NCBI RefSeq assembly: GCF_014356525.2
Contig: NC_052509.1
Location: 30,398,436 to 30,462,435, forward strand
Direction of reading: 5' to 3'
Source: Nilaparvata lugens
Lineage: Eukaryota > Arthropoda > Insecta > Hemiptera > Delphacidae
DNA length: 64,000 nucleotides
Numbering within the stretch: the first letter of the stretch is position 1; each line of letters begins with the position of its first letter. Made by a program: the position numbers and the translations under genes. The notes beneath the pieces are model-generated. The model was not told where the DNA came from, ran no database searches, and saw only the letters and a program-made list of their open reading frames with translations. Positions 61,181-64,000 of this stretch are shown piece by piece.

Positions 61181-63229
61181 AATAAATATACCTACTCATG
61201 TTAAGAACTTGATCTGTGTAAAAAAGTTGGGGAAGATTGTGGGAACAAGTCAACAAGTCATTGAAGATTCTATTGAAGAAAAATAAATCAATTTCAAATG
61301 ACATAGAATAACACTGATATAGCCTACTAATAAGGCCTGTTTACACAGTATAAGTTTAAGCTAAAGTTCAAACCTTTTTTTTAGTTTAAAATAAATTTCA
61401 GTTTTTAGAGTATCATTTTGAACTGCCTACCTAACCTAGTCTATAAATCAAGAATTCACAGATCTTTGAATTAGGTACTAAACTCAGTGATGTGAGTAAC
61501 TCAAGATGGATTTTGGTTATTCTTTTCTAATTAGCAATAAAAGTGTGTACTGCATTATAATTTTAGAATTTTCTTGTCAGAAATTGAATAAGAATACAGT
61601 AACATATGTGCCCACTTTGAAAACAACCAACAATCAACTAGGCAGGTTTTTGGTAACTTAGCCCAAGTTAGGCTGGTTTAGTGAAGTTTAGCTTGAAAGT
61701 TTGTCGATGATGACTACTAATCAAAGCATAGTCTATTTTTAAGAATGAAATATAGGCCTATTAAATTTATTTATTTATTCATAGATGGCTTTCATTGGCA
61801 GAGAGATCCTTTTGGATGTTCTGCCTTGCCGTATTACCCATGTTGTCATTTCCTATCAACACTCAAGTTTATAGGTTATATATTAGGTTCTTCATGTTCT
61901 CAATATATTAAATAAGATGATATATTATGAAAGATGGAAATATAATACGGCTTATTTTTTCAACTTTTTAAATAAATAATAGAGACTATACCACAAGGTA
62001 ACGTTTTCAGCATAGGTTAATTTTATGTTTGCCTAACACAATCACAGAGAACTATAAAGGTAACAATCTGAATCTCATGTATCATATACATGAATACATA
62101 ATATAATAAATAATTTGTAAATGTTTAACTTACCTTTCAATCATTCAACGGATAGAGATAACAAAAATTACAAGACGATCACATCACATCCACGATTCCA
62201 CTCACAGCTTTGAAAATGCGAGGTTACCGTTGGACGTTGGTATTTTCTTTGAGTTGAGCAGTTTCATTGCGCATGCTTGAATACAATTTTGCGCGATATT
62301 TGAATATTGGAGAATTCATAGATTCCGTGTTTTTAGGATAATTAACATAATATTAAGCATAATTAAGTGAAGCCACATGAGTGGCTTGTGATTGACACTT
62401 GAGATATTGTTGGAATCAATATAATAAGAGTGGTTATCATATTTCGAATTGAAAACTTAAAAATGATTTCAAAGTCTTGGTGTGTTATTTTATGAATGGC
62501 ATTCTTTCAAGCATAAACTGGAATCCAATTTGAAAAAATGATATAACTTATTCAATTTTGGTTAGAATTATTTGATTCTAGGACAATGTTGATAATATAA
62601 ACAGAAATGTTTTTTGATTTTTTTCAAAATTTTTTATCATTAATTACAAATTATTTAAAATTTTAAACGTCAGTAGCCCGTCAACGGCACGTTTGACGGG
62701 ATTTTTGCATACCAAAAAAGTGCTGGAAATTCACTTCGAATTAGTCATGAAAGACTGCTTTTTCGAACATTTTTGGGAAACTTGAAAATCAGTCAAATTT
62801 AAGTCCCTATCTGGATTATAATTAGCGCAAAAGGTCTATTATATAATCAACAGTGCGTTGTAGACGATTTTCGCAAGAGACAAAAAGTGTTTGAAATTTA
62901 ATTCTGAACCTGAATTGATCAACAAAAAGCCTGAAGTGAACTTTTTTGGAAAACTTACAAAAATTTCAGTCTTATTTGGTGCAAAACATTATTTTTATCT
63001 CGATAACGGTGTGTTGGAGACGATTTTTGAAGAAGATAGAAAGGGGTTGAAATTCAATTCCACTTGAGAATTGTTGGTTAGAAAGCCTAAATTGACACAT
63101 TTTTAGGGATTAAGTTACAAAGGTGAGGGGGGGAGGAGACACCTTCTGAAAAAAATGTTTGATTTTCACTTAGTGTGTTGACTGAGTAGGTACTGTAAAA
63201 ATTCCATACTGTACCAACCTTTCTAATGT
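61181..63229. other. No gene; diverged ~160-bp repeat near the end
   Basis: GTG(C/T)GTTG(T/G)AGACGATTTT recurs at about 62853 and 63010 with similar following sequence. CGTCAACGGCACGTTTGACGGG near 62675 is a small palindrome. Nothing else recognised. Confidence 0.45.
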
Positions 63230-63446
63230 TTCTTTTGGTAAACATTACTAACGTTTATCAAATGTGGTTTTCATAACGTTTATCAGCATTATACATTCTA
63301 GACGTTTATTAAACGTTTATAGAGTGAACGTTTATTTTTGTAAACTTTTCTAACGTTTATTAAACGTTGTTTTCATAACGTTTATCGGATTTATACATTT
63401 TAAACATTTACTGAATGTTTTTTAAACTTTTTGTGCTGTGTGGGTA
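63230..63446. repeat. Right ACGTTTAT array and terminal repeat of the foldback element
   Basis: Repeats such as TAACGTTTATTAAACGTT and CATAACGTTTATC mirror 41246-41387. The element ends with GTGCTGTGTGGGTA. Confidence 0.75.
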
Positions 63447-64000
63447 TAATTCAGGAAACTCTTAGAACATCCAGAACACACTTGGAAACTTTTAAAACAC
63501 TATCAAATGTTAATCATATCCATTCTGTATCTTTATAATTATTATGAAAGCAGCAAAGACAAATATTCCTAAAAAATCACATCACGGAATTCTACCTTGG
63601 AAAACTATTCAAAAAATATATGTCATCAAAACAAATTTAGAAAAGGTTAGGGTCCTTGAAACTTCATTTGATCCTTTACAATTTTAAGACAAAATTATTT
63701 TAAAACATTAATTTATCAATAAGGGACCCTCAAACATTTCATGTACTAATTCAACTTTAAGTAGTTTAGTAGATTATAAAATATAAATTTAAAGAAAACT
63801 GAAATCCCCAGCTGGATCCTTACAGAGAAAATATGGCCTCACATTTCAATGTAAAGATTCAACCGAAAATCTACTATTCAAATGAAATAAAAATTTGTGA
63901 TCTAATAATTCCCAAATCAAAGTTACAATTTAACAAGAGAGTCTTATTCAGCACGTTTTAATGGTTCACGTTTTACACCCCTCCCTCTTTGAAAGTCTAT
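63447..64000. other. No recognisable feature
   Basis: AT-rich flank with no ORF or repeat that I can support. Confidence 0.4.

Larger units (their letters stand above)
41219..63446. mobile_element. Foldback-type DNA element with ACGTT repeats; split by the LTR insertion
   Basis: TACCCACACAGCAC at 41219-41232 is the exact inverse of GTGCTGTGTGGGTA at 63433-63446. Just inside both ends lie degenerate repeats built on AACGTTTATTAAACG (41246-41387 and about 63230-63425). The array continues at 58617-58830, so the LTR element sits inside it. Without the LTR insertion the unit is ~5 kb and non-coding, itself carrying smaller repeats (59548-59905, 60555-61180). No target duplication is evident beyond TA at the edges. 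Confidence 0.65.

Overview
The window looks like a transposon-rich, AT-rich insect nuclear scaffold, and a hemipteran such as a planthopper fits best. The grounds are TTAGG-type (insect telomere-like) repeats, interspersed GGTTAGG tracts, typical insect hAT, P-like, jockey/CR1-type and LTR elements, and the absence of any compact gene set. No intact host protein-coding gene could be recognised. Almost every readable ORF belongs to a mobile element. The species was not determined.

Layout. 1-3863: the 3' end of an LTR element (Arg-rich ORF plus a 2.0-kb LTR). 3864-6146: a broken jockey/CR1-like retrotransposon on the minus strand, followed by a ~340-bp palindrome. 6.6-7.3 kb: a minus-strand fragment resembling the N-terminus of proteins linked to Maverick-type B-family DNA polymerases. 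7.3-12.4 kb: satellite-like and tandem repeats (170, 195 and 210 bp, TGACCT, TTAGG) and a 1085-bp hAT-type element with a perfect 8-bp target duplication. 12.4-16 kb: no recognisable gene. 16.2-20.0 kb: a decayed relative of the LTR element, interrupted by a retrotransposon fragment. 20-28.3 kb: a hAT transposase fragment and a P-superfamily element with a THAP start, itself hit by a retrotransposon. 28.3-33.1 kb: an antisense LTR fragment tandemly duplicated with a GCTTAGG minisatellite. 33.1-41.2 kb: foldback and dispersed repeats and a Helitron-like palindromic end. 41.2-63.4 kb: a foldback-type DNA element with 14-bp inverted ends, carrying a complete 17.2-kb LTR insertion that in turn contains a second, related LTR element.

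The main system is this LTR lineage. Its parts are long LTRs (about 2.0-2.3 kb), 4-bp target duplications, a tRNA-Lys primer-binding site, a Gag with a long coiled coil and a CA-like region but no zinc knuckle, and then directly a second coding section. That section is rich in Arg/His repeats and ends in a conserved membrane segment. No protease, reverse transcriptase or integrase lies between gag and the 3' LTR in any copy, so the lineage looks non-autonomous but structurally stable across two LTR families. The U5 region of the outer family carries 16 nt exactly complementary to the D-arm of tRNA-Lys(CUU), the same tRNA that matches the PBS. Related but more divergent LTR pieces keep 12 or 13 of 13 of these positions. 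The second family has its own antisense tRNA-like D/T-arm block in the LTR. This suggests a bipartite primer-tRNA contact, and it is the most noteworthy observation in the window. The gag copies here carry nonsense and frameshift lesions, which are described but not repaired.
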